A stretch of 36,199 bases of DNA from Flavonifractor avistercoris (GCA_019119085.1 DWXT01000197.1:1-36199); one strand, 5' to 3'; positions 25,274 to 33,316 are shown, counted from the stretch's first letter. Translations and numbers: made by a program. The notes: generated by a model from the sequence alone, not told the origin.

Positions 25274-27214
25274 ATGCCGCATCCGCGTTGGAACCGCCTG
25301 GCCGCACTGGGCCTGGCGCTGATTCTGCTGGCCGGCGCGCTGATATCCCCGGCCTCCGCCGCCGCGCCCACCTACGAGAGCACCATCCTGTTTACCCACG
25401 ACACCCACGACCACTTCCTCCCCATGCCCGACGCAGACGGCGGGGAGAGCGGCGGCTACACCCGCCTGGCAACCCTGATCAAGCAGGAGCGGGAGGCCCA
25501 CCCGGACGCCCTGGTGCTGGACGGCGGCGACTTCTCCATGGGCAGCCTGTTCCAGACCATCTACGCCGCCGAGGCGCCGGAGCTGCGGGCCTTGGGCGCC
25601 ATGGGATATGACGTGACCACCCTGGGCAACCACGAGTTTGACTACCGCTCGGAGGGGCTGGCGGACATGCTCAACGCCGCCGTGGACAGCGGGGATCCCC
25701 TGCCCGCCATTGTCCAGGCCAACTGCATCCGCCCGGAGAGCGGCAGCCTTACCGAAGCCTGGAACCGCTACGGCATCGGGGACTATATGATCCTGGAGCG
25801 GGGCGGGGTCAACTACGGCATCTTCGGCCTCATGGGGGAGGTGGCGGACAGCAACGCCCCCATGTCGGGCGTGGAGTTCGAGCCCATCGCCGACGCAGCC
25901 GGGCGCACCGTGGCTGCTTTGGAGGAGGAGCTGTCCGGCCGGAATGAGCCCTATTTCATCATCTGCCTGTCCCACAGCGGCACCGACGGCAGGGGGAAGG
26001 GGGAGGACTACCAGTTGGCCAGGAAGGTGGACGGCATCGATCTGATCATCTCCGGCCACACCCACACCACCCTTACCGAGCCCATCCGGGTGGGGGACAC
26101 CCTGATCGTCTCCTGCGGGGCCTACACCGCCAACCTGGGCTCCATCACCATATCCTGGAGCCCGGACGGGAGAAAGACTGTCAAGGATTACTGCCTGATC
26201 CCTGTGGACGAGACGGTGGCGGAGGATCCAGAGATGACGGCACTGGTGAACACCTTCCGGCCCCTGGTGGAGGAACAGTATCTGGACGACTACGGCGTGG
26301 GCTTCGACGAGGTGCTTGCTGTGTCGGATTTCTCCTTTACACCGATTGAACAGCTTGGGGAGGAGCAGCGAGAGGACACCCTGGGCAACCTGATTGCCGA
26401 CTCCTACGTCTATGCGGTGCAGCAGGCGGAGGGGGCGGACTATGTGCCCGTGGACTTTGCGGTGGTGGCCGCCGGGGTGATCCGCGGCTCCTTCCAGGCC
26501 GGGGACATCACCACCTCCGACGCCTTCAACGTGTCCTCCCTGGGCTCCGGGGCGGACGGCACGCCGGGCTATCCCCTGATCTCCGTGTGGATCACGGGGA
26601 GGGAGCTGAAAGACGCCTTTGAGGTGGACGCCTCCGTGTCCCCCCTCATGTCCGAGGCACAGATCTACGGCGCCGGCATGACCTGGTCGTGGAACCCCCG
26701 CCGGATGATTTTCAACAAGGTGTACGACTGCGCCCAGGTGCTGCCCGACGGCTCTGCCGTGCCCATCGAGGACGACAAGCTCTACCGGGTGGTCACCGGC
26801 CTGTACACCGGCCAGATGCTGGGCACCGTCAATGCCCAGTCCTACGGGATTCTCACCATCACCCCCAAGGATGCCGACGGCAATGTGATTACCGACTTTG
26901 AGGAGCACATCATCCACAACCCCAACGGCTCGGAGGTAAAGGAGTGGTACGCCCTGGCCTCCTATCTCCAGTCCATGGGGACGGTGGACGGGCGGTACGC
27001 CGCCCCCGAGGGGCGCAAGACGGCCAACCCCACCTGGAACCCCCTGAACCTGCTGCGCAGCCTGAACCTGTTCGGCGTTCTGGCGCTGGTGCTGGTGGTG
27101 CTGGTCATCGCCCTGGCGGTGTTCCTGGTCTGGTGGTTCGGCTTCCGCCGGCGGAGCCGCCGGTACGGCTCCCGCCGCAGGAATCAGAGCGGGTACCGGC
27201 CCTACCGGGGCTGA
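25274..27214 (+). CDS. Surface-anchored 5'-nucleotidase/metallophosphatase
   Basis: 646 residues. A signal peptide (1-30, cleaved near PASAAA) leads to a calcineurin-like phosphatase domain with metal-binding motifs HDTHDHF (41-47), DGGDF (83-87), GNHEFD (118-123), CLSHSGTD and SGHTHT, followed by the 5'-nucleotidase C-terminal substrate domain (from about 355, with NLIADSYVYAV and AAGVIRG). A membrane helix near 600-622 and an Arg-rich tail (RRRSRRYGSRRR) anchor it in the membrane with the enzyme outside. It probably hydrolyses extracellular nucleotides for salvage. ATG at 25274 with GGAGGG upstream. The methyltransferase gene follows after 29 nt. The exact substrate is unknown. Confidence 0.92.
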   Translation: MPHPRWNRLAALGLALILLAGALISPASAAAPTYESTILFTHDTHDHFLPMPDADGGESGGYTRLATLIKQEREAHPDALVLDGGDFSMGSLFQTIYAAEAPELRALGAMGYDVTTLGNHEFDYRSEGLADMLNAAVDSGDPLPAIVQANCIRPESGSLTEAWNRYGIGDYMILERGGVNYGIFGLMGEVADSNAPMSGVEFEPIADAAGRTVAALEEELSGRNEPYFIICLSHSGTDGRGKGEDYQLARKVDGIDLIISGHTHTTLTEPIRVGDTLIVSCGAYTANLGSITISWSPDGRKTVKDYCLIPVDETVAEDPEMTALVNTFRPLVEEQYLDDYGVGFDEVLAVSDFSFTPIEQLGEEQREDTLGNLIADSYVYAVQQAEGADYVPVDFAVVAAGVIRGSFQAGDITTSDAFNVSSLGSGADGTPGYPLISVWITGRELKDAFEVDASVSPLMSEAQIYGAGMTWSWNPRRMIFNKVYDCAQVLPDGSAVPIEDDKLYRVVTGLYTGQMLGTVNAQSYGILTITPKDADGNVITDFEEHIIHNPNGSEVKEWYALASYLQSMGTVDGRYAAPEGRKTANPTWNPLNLLRSLNLFGVLALVLVVLVIALAVFLVWWFGFRRRSRRYGSRRRNQSGYRPYRG

Positions 27215-27243
27215 TTCGCTGCTCAGAGAGGAATCCATATGCA

Positions 27244-27990
27244 ATGAAGGAAAACAACTACGATAACCCGGCATTTTTTGAACAGTATGTCCGCTTTCCC
27301 CGGTCGGTGCAGGGCCTGCCCGCCGCCGGGGAGTGGCACGAGCTGGAGCGCCTGCTGCCCGGCTTCTCCGGCAAGCGGGTGCTGGATCTGGGCTGCGGCT
27401 TCGGCTGGCACTGCCGGTACGCCTCCGACCACGGCGCGGCGGCGGTGATCGGGGTGGATCTGTCGGAGAAGATGCTGGAAAAGGCCAAGGCCGACACCCA
27501 CGACGAGAGCATCCACTATGTCCGCGCCGCCATGGAGGACGTGGACTTCCCGCCCGCCTCCTTTGAGGTGGTGCTCAGCTCCCTGGCCCTCCACTATGTG
27601 GAAGAGCTGGAGCCTCTGGTGGGGCGGATCTACGACTGGCTCACCCCCGGCGGGGACTTCGTGTTCTCCTGCGAGCACCCGGTGTTTACCGCCGAGGGCT
27701 CCCAGGAGTGGGTCACCGGCCCCGACGGCGCGCCCCTGTACTGGCCGGTGGATCACTACTTCGCCGAGGGGCGCCGGACGGCCCGTTTCCTGGGCTGTGA
27801 TGTGATCAAGTACCACCGCACCCTGACCACCTATGTCCGGGCCCTCCTGGACGCGGGCTTTGTCCTGAGAGCCCTGGTGGAGCCCAGGCCCGACCCCGGG
27901 CTGATGGACGTGCCCGGCATGGCCGACGAGCTGCGCCGGCCCATGATGCTCCTTGCCGCCGCCAGAAAGCCGGAGGGGCCCGGGAAATGA
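27244..27990 (+). CDS. Class I SAM-dependent methyltransferase
   Basis: 248 residues. The SAM-binding motif I VLDLGCGFGWH (about 46-56), motif II VIGVDLSEKML and motif IV FEVVLSSLALHYV define a Rossmann-fold methyltransferase of the UbiE/Methyltransf_11 type. No substrate-specific domain is visible. ATG at 27244 with GAGAGGA about 11 nt upstream; an ATG 6 nt earlier is out of frame and stops after two codons. It is co-directional with the nucleotidase and ends before a strong terminator. Confidence 0.9.
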   Translation: MKENNYDNPAFFEQYVRFPRSVQGLPAAGEWHELERLLPGFSGKRVLDLGCGFGWHCRYASDHGAAAVIGVDLSEKMLEKAKADTHDESIHYVRAAMEDVDFPPASFEVVLSSLALHYVEELEPLVGRIYDWLTPGGDFVFSCEHPVFTAEGSQEWVTGPDGAPLYWPVDHYFAEGRRTARFLGCDVIKYHRTLTTYVRALLDAGFVLRALVEPRPDPGLMDVPGMADELRRPMMLLAAARKPEGPGK

Positions 27991-28021
27991 TCCGCTGCCC
28001 CGCCCGCCGCCCCATAAACAC

Positions 28022-28065
28022 AATCCGGTGCGCCGCTTCCTCAGGAAGCGGCGCACCGGATTTTT
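28022..28065 (+). terminator. Rho-independent terminator ending the nucleotidase-methyltransferase unit
   Basis: A perfect 20-bp stem, AATCCGGTGCGCCGCTTCCT and its complement around a single C, followed by TTTTT. In the 305-bp gap 27991-28296 there is also an 8-bp inverted repeat (28071-28078 with 28107-28114) and the promoter at 28229; nothing else was recognised. Confidence 0.93.
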
Positions 28066-28228
28066 GCGTCCTCCGGCCTTGGCGCCCCGGCCGGCAGCCC
28101 TTTTGGGGCCGGAGGCAGGGGGTGTTGTGCGGTTTGCACAGAGAGGCGCCGCCGCCCTCCTGCGGTTCAGGAGAGAATGCCGGGTATTTACCGTTTGCCC
28201 CCGATTGGGCCCGTTCACGCCGATTTGA

Positions 28229-28257
28229 TTGTGGCGCTGTGGGGGATGTGCTATAAG
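28229..28257 (+). promoter_or_regulatory. Promoter of the contractile injection system operon
   Basis: TTGTGG (28229-28234), a 17-bp spacer and TATAAG (28252-28257) preceded by TGC (extended -10). It lies 40 bp before the ATG of the first gene and no other convincing promoter was seen up to 36199, so the whole cluster may be one transcript. Confidence 0.6.
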
Positions 28258-28296
28258 TAAGGTGTCGCTTCATAGATGGAGCCACGGTGGAGGAAC

Positions 28297-28662
28297 ATGA
28301 GGATTGCCGTATGTGAAAACAGTCAGGCAGCCGCGGAGAAGCTGCGCGAGTGGATTGTCCAGTACTGCGCGTTATACAGGATCCAGGCCACATTTCACTG
28401 CTTTCTCAATGCGGATGCGTTCGAGGCGTGGAAGGAGCCCGTTGACATCGTGTTTCTGGGCTTCGGCGGCAGCACGGGCTTTTATCAGGCCCGCCTGCTC
28501 CGGGAGCGGGATCGGCGGTGCAGAATCATCCTGGTGGATGACACGCCGGAGTACGCCGTGCGCTGCGTCCGCCTGCACTGCACCGACTTTATCCTGCGGC
28601 CGGTAGACTTCCGGCGGGTCGTCCAGAGCATGCGCCTGGCACTGGGAGGTGGATTCCCATGA
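28297..28662 (+). CDS. Degenerate response-regulator receiver domain (pseudo-receiver)
   Basis: 121 residues with the alternating fold of a receiver domain of the AgrA/LytTR group: MRIAVCEN at the start, VDIVFLGF where the phospho-acceptor strand should be, CRIILVDDTPEYAVRCV, and DFILRPVD at the end. The residues needed for phosphorylation are all replaced: the acceptor Asp is Gly55, the Thr/Ser is Asp81 and the Lys is Arg101; the acidic pair is E7-N8. There is no output domain. It is therefore probably a phosphorylation-independent protein-binding module. ATG at 28297 is preferred over 28276, which has no ribosome binding site. It heads the CIS operon and overlaps the next gene by ATGA. Confidence 0.75.
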   Translation: MRIAVCENSQAAAEKLREWIVQYCALYRIQATFHCFLNADAFEAWKEPVDIVFLGFGGSTGFYQARLLRERDRRCRIILVDDTPEYAVRCVRLHCTDFILRPVDFRRVVQSMRLALGGGFP

Positions 28663-29717
28663 ACCGGATCTACATACGCCGCCGGACGGAGGCGGAGCCG
28701 GCGGGGCCGAAGGATCTCTCCCGAACCCTCCGGCGCCAGATGGCCTGGGCCGCCGGCACGGAGCAGTTTCAGCACCGGGATCCCCTCTATCACGTGACCG
28801 AGAGCTTCCAGCAGACCTTCGACGCCATGGGACGCCGCCATGCGGCTCAGCTGGCCGGCGGAGAGACGGAGGAGCACGCCGGGGCGCAGCCCGGACAGCT
28901 GCAGGAAGAGGCCGGACAGATGCCGGATCCCACCTCGGCCCGGGGATTTTACGAGCGCAGCAGCCCGGACGACCAGGATATGCTCCGCCGCTTTTCCGAG
29001 ACGGCCTTCCAGCGGGGAACCCTGTCCGGGGCGGTGCTCCGGGGCACGGGGCAGATGATGCTCTTTTCCTGTCTGAAAAAGACGGTGGGGCAGTCCCAGC
29101 CGGACAAGTGGCAGCAGCGCAAGCTCTTTGAGAAGGCATCCCCCGCCCGCAACGTGCCCGGCCACAGCCCGGATAAGGTGGTGTTCAACCGGGGCTTCAC
29201 CGACAGCGCGGTGGGCCTGGTGGTGGACACCCTCCGGGGGGCCCGCCGCACGGTGGAGGACATGCGGGATCTTGCCCTGGGCAAGAGTGAGATGGGGGAG
29301 CAGGGGGCGGACACCCTGCGCACCATGTACCCCTTCCTGGACGACAGCAGGGAGCGGGCGCTGCTGGAGCAGTACCGGGGGCAGCTCCGGGACGCGTCAA
29401 GCGCGGACGAGAAGGCGGCCCTCCAGACCGCCGCTGCCAGGATGGAGGCCATGGTTGCCAAAAAGGCCCAGATGCGCCAGGAGTTTGCCAACAAGCTCAG
29501 CTTTCTCGCGGATCGGGCCACTGAGGCGCTGGAGGCGTTCAGTGCGCCGGGCTTTTCCGGGGCGCTGGATCAGGCCCTGCGGGAGGCGGTGGGGGCGGAG
29601 GAGCCCCCGCCCGAGGACGGAGAGGGGGCGGCGGATGGAGCAGCAGTGGAGCCCGGAGAGGGCCCGGCAGGAGACGGAGCACCGGGAGCAGACGGAGCAG
29701 ATCCGCCGCCAGCCTGA
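28659..29717 (+). CDS. CIS-operon protein of unknown function
   Basis: 352 residues with no recognised domain. Residues 1-130 are polar and helix-rich, with an Arg/Glu/Gln-rich composition. Residues about 130-310 are helical (FTDSAVGLVVDTLRGARRTVEDM, here noted only for its heptad-like pattern; AAARMEAMVAKKAQMRQ). The last 40 residues are a Gly/Ala/Asp/Glu/Pro low-complexity tail. The start overlaps the pseudo-receiver stop (ATGA). The 3' end overlaps the next gene by 83 nt in another frame. Position suggests an assembly factor, regulator or cargo of the injection system, but nothing in the sequence decides between these. Confidence 0.7.
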   Translation: MNRIYIRRRTEAEPAGPKDLSRTLRRQMAWAAGTEQFQHRDPLYHVTESFQQTFDAMGRRHAAQLAGGETEEHAGAQPGQLQEEAGQMPDPTSARGFYERSSPDDQDMLRRFSETAFQRGTLSGAVLRGTGQMMLFSCLKKTVGQSQPDKWQQRKLFEKASPARNVPGHSPDKVVFNRGFTDSAVGLVVDTLRGARRTVEDMRDLALGKSEMGEQGADTLRTMYPFLDDSRERALLEQYRGQLRDASSADEKAALQTAAARMEAMVAKKAQMRQEFANKLSFLADRATEALEAFSAPGFSGALDQALREAVGAEEPPPEDGEGAADGAAVEPGEGPAGDGAPGADGADPPPA

Positions 29718-30051
29718 ACGGGAACGCATCAGCAGCGCGGGACAGGCCGCCCGGGCGGTGCTGGCGGGCGCCCCTGTGTGGGAGCTGCCGCCGAACCGGC
29801 TGGAGGAGCTGGCCGGCTGGCTGGGCAACCAGGGCATGAACGCCCTGCTGGAGGCCGGTGCTCCCGCACCGGAGCGGGCCCGGTTCCTGCCGCCGGACGG
29901 GGAGGTGGAGACGGTTCCCTTCCCGGTGCCGGAGATGCCCGCGGAGACCGTGGAGCCGCCTGTGGAACTGGCTGTGGAGACCGCCGGCCGGGCCTTTGAC
30001 CCGGCGGGGCTGACAGCGGAAGGAGGCGGGCCCCATGGCATGGGAATTTGA
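29635..30051 (+). CDS. CIS-operon protein of unknown function, overlapping both neighbours
   Basis: 138 residues beginning MEQQWSPERARQETEHREQT, a charged helical stretch, then ISSAGQAARAVLAG and LEELAGWLGNQGMNALLEAG (a possible small helical domain at about 45-82) and a Pro/Val/Glu-rich tail. ATG at 29635 with a GAGAGGGGG stretch upstream. It overlaps the previous gene by 83 nt and the next by 17 nt, so translation is probably coupled. No family recognised. It might be a short adaptor; the start could also lie further downstream. Confidence 0.6.
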   Translation: MEQQWSPERARQETEHREQTEQIRRQPERERISSAGQAARAVLAGAPVWELPPNRLEELAGWLGNQGMNALLEAGAPAPERARFLPPDGEVETVPFPVPEMPAETVEPPVELAVETAGRAFDPAGLTAEGGGPHGMGI

Positions 30052-30460
30052 CGCTCCGCCCGACGGGGCGGAGGAGCTGGCGGCCCTGCTGGAGCACAGC
30101 GGCGTGGACTATCTCCGGGAGGGGATGCGGTTCCGCTTTCGCTTCACCAGCCGGGGCTGTGCCTGGCAGACGGTGTGCGACTGCCGGGGGGCGCTGGTGC
30201 TGGTCTACGGGCTGCACCCGGCCCGGGTGGAGGCGCCGGAGACGGCGCTGGCTCTGTGTTCCCGGCTCAACGCCCAGGTCACGGAGGGGGGCTTCTTCCT
30301 CCAGGAGGGGCGGTTTGTGTTCCGCACCAGCGCCCGGCTCACCGAGCGCTTTGAGGCCCGGGAGCGCATTGCCGCCGCTCTGGAATACAACGCCGCGGTG
30401 CTCTCCTCTAATTGGGAGCGGCTGGCGGCCGGGGCCCAGGGCCTCGATCTGACTTTCTGA
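30035..30460 (+). CDS. YbjN-like protein (secretion-chaperone-like fold)
   Basis: 141 residues. The pattern ALCSRLNAQVTEGGFFLQEGRFVFRTSARL resembles YbjN / type III secretion chaperone-like domains, where a helix is followed by a strand pair containing the G.F.L..G.V.FR motif. ATG at 30035 with AAGGAGG 8 nt upstream. Just ahead of the sheath gene, it could act as a chaperone for a sheath or cargo protein; that role is inferred only from position and fold type. Family match is moderate. Confidence 0.6.
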   Translation: MAWEFDAPPDGAEELAALLEHSGVDYLREGMRFRFRFTSRGCAWQTVCDCRGALVLVYGLHPARVEAPETALALCSRLNAQVTEGGFFLQEGRFVFRTSARLTERFEARERIAAALEYNAAVLSSNWERLAAGAQGLDLTF

Positions 30461-30523
30461 ATCCAACACGCGGCCTGCCGCGGTTTTGGAGAATATCAGC
30501 AGCAAGCAAAATTTTCACGATAG

Positions 30524-30581
30524 AAAGGAGGGGCGCTTCACGTCCGGCCCCCAGCCGATCCATGCGGCGTGAAGCAAAGAC
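30524..30581 (+). promoter_or_regulatory. Distant ribosome binding site and hairpin before the sheath gene
   Basis: A strong GAAAGGAGGGG (30524-30534) lies about 48 nt before the sheath ATG, and a hairpin with an 8-bp perfect stem (GCTTCACG at 30535-30542, CGTGAAGC at 30568-30575) fills almost all the space between. Folding of the hairpin would bring the site to within about 7 unpaired nt of the ATG. No good ribosome binding site lies directly next to the ATG. Confidence 0.5.
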
Positions 30582-32348
30582 ATGGCAGAGTATCTATCCC
30601 CGGGTGTTTACGTGGAGGAGTATGATTCCGGCGCAACACCCATGCAGGGCGTCAGCACCAGTACCGCGGGCTTTGTGGGCCTGGCGGAGCGGGGCCCGGT
30701 GATCGGGCAGCCTCAGCTGGTCACCAGCTTCGCCGACTACAAGCGGATCTACGGGGGCTATCTCAGCGACGCGGCCTACGGCGGCAACCGCTTCCTGCCC
30801 TATGCGGTGGAGCAGTTCTTCGCCAACGGAGGCGCCCGCGCCTACATCATGCGGGCGGTGCCCGGCGACGCCAAGGCGGCCACCCTCACCACCGGCGTGC
30901 TCAAGCTCACCGCCGCCAACCCCGGCGCCTGGGCGGAGGACATGCGGGTGACCATCGCTCCCGCCTCCAAGGCCAAGACCCAGGTTCTGGCCGTCAGCGG
31001 TGCGGATCTCACCCTGAAGAACGCCGACGGCTTCAACCCCGGCGACGTGGTGGAGCTGTTCGACGGCAGAACCGCCGTCCACGCCACCATCAAGAGCGTG
31101 CTTGACCGGGTGGTCACCCTGGACGCCCCCTGCACCCTGGACGTGGCCGACACCAAGGTGGGCACCGCCAAGTACATCAAGACCTGTGAGATCACCGTCA
31201 CCGCCCGGCTGGGGGACAATGTGGAGACCTTCGAGAACCTCTCCCTCAAGCCCGGCGCCCTCAACAACATCTGCGTCAAGACCGCCAAGTCCGACCTGAT
31301 CACCGTGGAGGTGCTGGAGATCAAGGCCGCCGCCCCGGCCCCCGCCAAGGAGAAGGACAAGGACGGCAAGGAGGCCCCCGCACCCGCGCCCAAGGCCGCC
31401 CCCATCGTGCCCTACGACCTGTGCGGCGGCACCGGCAGCGAGCTGGTGCTCACCCTCCAGGGCGGCAGCAACGGCTCCGTTCTCACCGCCTCCTCCGACA
31501 CCTTCCTGGGCAAGGACGACGGCCCCGGCCGGCGCACCGGCCTGCAGGCCTTCTTGGAGAACAGCAATGTGTCCATCATGGCCATCCCCGGCATCACCGC
31601 TCCCGAGGTGCAGGCGGCCCTCATCGGCTTCTGTGAGAGCAAGAAGAGCTGCTTTGCCATCCTGGATGTGCCCATGGAGCTGAAAAAGACCAACGACGTG
31701 GCCAACTTCCGCGACATGTACGATTCCACCTATGCCGCCATGTACCACCCCTGGTTGGAGATGTACGACGCCGGCGCCAAGCGCTCGGCCTATTTCCCGC
31801 CCTCCGGCGCCATGGCCGGCATCTATGCCCGCACCGATATCGAGCGGGGCGTCCACAAGGCCCCCGCCAACGAGGTGGTTCGGGGCTGTACCGGCCTGTC
31901 CTGCGCCTACAACGAGGGCGAGCAGGACATCCTCAACCCCATCGGCGTCAACCTCATCCGCGCCTTCACCGGCCGGGGCATCCGTGTCTGGGGCGCCCGC
32001 ACCATCAGCTCCAACGGCCTGTGGAAGTACCTCAACGTCCGCCGCCTGTTCATCTATGTGGAGGAGTCCATCAAGGCCAACACCAACTGGGTGGTCTTTG
32101 AGCCCAACTCCACCGCCCTGTGGAGCCGTGTGACCCGCACCATCGAGGCCTTCCTGGCCACCTGCTGGCGGGACGGCGCCCTGGCCGGCTCCACCCCGTC
32201 CGAGGCCTTCTTCGTAGAGTGCGGCCCCACCACCATGACCCAGGACGACATCGACAACGGCCGCCTGATCTGCCAGATCGGCATCGCCCCCGTGAAGCCC
32301 GCCGAGTTCGTGATCTTCCGCATCACCCAGAAGACCGCCTCCGAGTGA
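30582..32348 (+). CDS. Contractile injection system sheath protein
   Basis: 588 residues. The start AEYLSPGVYVEEYDSG and TAGFVGLAERGP are the classic N-terminus of phage-tail and CIS sheath proteins (Afp2/Pvc2-like), and the C-terminal part IRVWGARTI, WKYLNVRRLFIYVEESI, EPNS..LW..V and FFVECGPTTMTQDDIDNGRL is the conserved sheath domain that locks to the tube. Sheath subunits form the contractile outer cylinder. A surface-insert region near residues 247-277 is made of Ala, Pro and Lys (APAPAKEKDKDGKEAPAPAP) and is not part of the core fold. Only one sheath gene is seen, whereas Afp/PVC loci have several. It is the first structural gene and is followed directly by a tube gene. Confidence 0.96.
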   Translation: MAEYLSPGVYVEEYDSGATPMQGVSTSTAGFVGLAERGPVIGQPQLVTSFADYKRIYGGYLSDAAYGGNRFLPYAVEQFFANGGARAYIMRAVPGDAKAATLTTGVLKLTAANPGAWAEDMRVTIAPASKAKTQVLAVSGADLTLKNADGFNPGDVVELFDGRTAVHATIKSVLDRVVTLDAPCTLDVADTKVGTAKYIKTCEITVTARLGDNVETFENLSLKPGALNNICVKTAKSDLITVEVLEIKAAAPAPAKEKDKDGKEAPAPAPKAAPIVPYDLCGGTGSELVLTLQGGSNGSVLTASSDTFLGKDDGPGRRTGLQAFLENSNVSIMAIPGITAPEVQAALIGFCESKKSCFAILDVPMELKKTNDVANFRDMYDSTYAAMYHPWLEMYDAGAKRSAYFPPSGAMAGIYARTDIERGVHKAPANEVVRGCTGLSCAYNEGEQDILNPIGVNLIRAFTGRGIRVWGARTISSNGLWKYLNVRRLFIYVEESIKANTNWVVFEPNSTALWSRVTRTIEAFLATCWRDGALAGSTPSEAFFVECGPTTMTQDDIDNGRLICQIGIAPVKPAEFVIFRITQKTASE

Positions 32349-32389
32349 TCCCGCGCCACAGACTGATACAGAAAGGACGAAGATAAATC

Positions 32390-32869
32390 ATGGCCATCAA
32401 TTACCCCTACAGAGTATTTCGGTACCAGGTGGAGATCGATGGGATGCAGCGCGGGGGCTTCTCCGAAGTGTCCGGCATGAGCTCCTCCGTCGACGCCGTG
32501 GAGTACCGGGAGGGCGATGATCTGCGCAACACCCCCCGCAAGCTGGCGGGCCTGACCAAGTTCGGCAACGTGACCCTGCGCTGGGGCGTGTCCGACGACT
32601 CCGAATTCCTGGATTGGATCTACTCCGTCGCCCCCACCAACACCGCGCCCCCCACCGGCATGGTGCGGCATAACGTGACCATCACCCTCATTGATGACGC
32701 TGGCAACCCGGGCCCCTCCTGGCAGCTGATCAATGCCTGGCCCGTGGGCTACACCGTGCCCGATCTGAACGGCATGGGCGGCGAGGTGGCCATCCAGTCC
32801 CTGGAGCTGTGCCACGAGGGCCTGGAGCACATCCCCGGCGCCGTGTCCGGCGCGCCGTCTGAGATCTGA
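32390..32869 (+). CDS. CIS inner tube protein 1 (gp19 family)
   Basis: 159 residues with the gp19/Hcp-like tube fold: YRVFRYQVEIDGMQRGGFSEVSGM at the start is the usual first strand pair, followed by SVDAVEYREGDD, the KLAGLTKFGNVTLRWGV segment and a C-terminal EVAIQSLELCHEGLEHI. It corresponds to the major tube subunit (Afp1/Pvc1-like), forming the hollow inner cylinder pushed out on contraction. AAAGGA lies 12 nt before the ATG. The sheath-tube order and 41-nt gap suggest joint high expression; a hairpin at 32889 follows. Confidence 0.94.
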   Translation: MAINYPYRVFRYQVEIDGMQRGGFSEVSGMSSSVDAVEYREGDDLRNTPRKLAGLTKFGNVTLRWGVSDDSEFLDWIYSVAPTNTAPPTGMVRHNVTITLIDDAGNPGPSWQLINAWPVGYTVPDLNGMGGEVAIQSLELCHEGLEHIPGAVSGAPSEI

Positions 32870-32888
32870 TTCCGTGGATAGGTTCCTG

Positions 32889-32920
32889 ACAGCCCACAGG
32901 CGGTTCCGCCTGTGGGCTGT
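32889..32920 (+). other. Strong hairpin without T tract after the tube gene
   Basis: ACAGCCCACAGGCGG (32889-32903) pairs perfectly with 32906-32920 (15 bp, 2-nt centre). GGGGAATC follows, so it is not a classical terminator. It lies 20 bp after the tube stop and 37 bp before the next ATG, and could slow 3' decay of the sheath-tube message or partly attenuate transcription. Confidence 0.6.
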
Positions 32921-32956
32921 GGGGAATCATCTGGGCATACCCAATAGGAGGACACC

Positions 32957-33316
32957 ATGCAGACCGAATTTGAATTTGAGCTGCCCAAGGGCTATGTGGA
33001 TCAGAACGGGGATCTCCACAAGCGGGGCACCATGCGCCTGGCCACGGCGGCGGACGAGATCCTCCCCCTGCGGGATCCCCGGGTTCAGCAGAACTCCGGC
33101 TACCTGACCATCATCCTGCTCTCCCGGGTGATCACCAAACTGGGCACCCTGAGCGCGGTGAACACCCGCGTGATCGAGAATCTGTTCACCATGGATCTGG
33201 CCTATCTCCAGGACATGTACCAGCGCATCAATATGTCCGAGATGCCCCACTACCAGCTCACCTGCCCCCACTGCAACCAGCAGTTTGAGGTGCCGCTGGA
33301 TTTTTTGCTGGGCTAG
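32957..33316 (+). CDS. Phage-type tail assembly protein with zinc-finger tail
   Basis: 119 residues. FEFELPKGYVDQNGDLHKRGTMRLATAADE at the start is typical of tail assembly proteins of contractile phages and CIS (Mu gp41-like), and LRDPRVQQNSGYLTIILLSRVITKLG continues the pattern; the C-terminus carries a short zinc-ribbon half, CPHCNQQFEVPL. Such proteins act as assembly chaperones rather than structural parts. AGGAGG lies 5 nt before the ATG. A slippery heptamer lies three codons before the stop, which may allow a -1 shift to make a 228-residue fusion with the downstream frame. Confidence 0.85.
   Translation: MQTEFEFELPKGYVDQNGDLHKRGTMRLATAADEILPLRDPRVQQNSGYLTIILLSRVITKLGTLSAVNTRVIENLFTMDLAYLQDMYQRINMSEMPHYQLTCPHCNQQFEVPLDFLLG
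33301..33307 (+). other. Candidate -1 programmed ribosomal frameshift site (T TTT TTG)
   Basis: In the frame of the tail assembly gene, codons 116-117 read TTT TTG and are preceded by T, the X XXY YYZ layout of -1 slippery heptamers. A stop (TAG, 33314-33316) follows two codons later. The -1 frame is open from 33289 to 33642 and continues into the DUF6760-like segment. Confidence 0.6.

Noticed and set aside
25148..27274. 708-codon antisense frame over the 5'-nucleotidase
   Set aside because: Same shadow composition, no start signal, spans two genes and an intergenic region.
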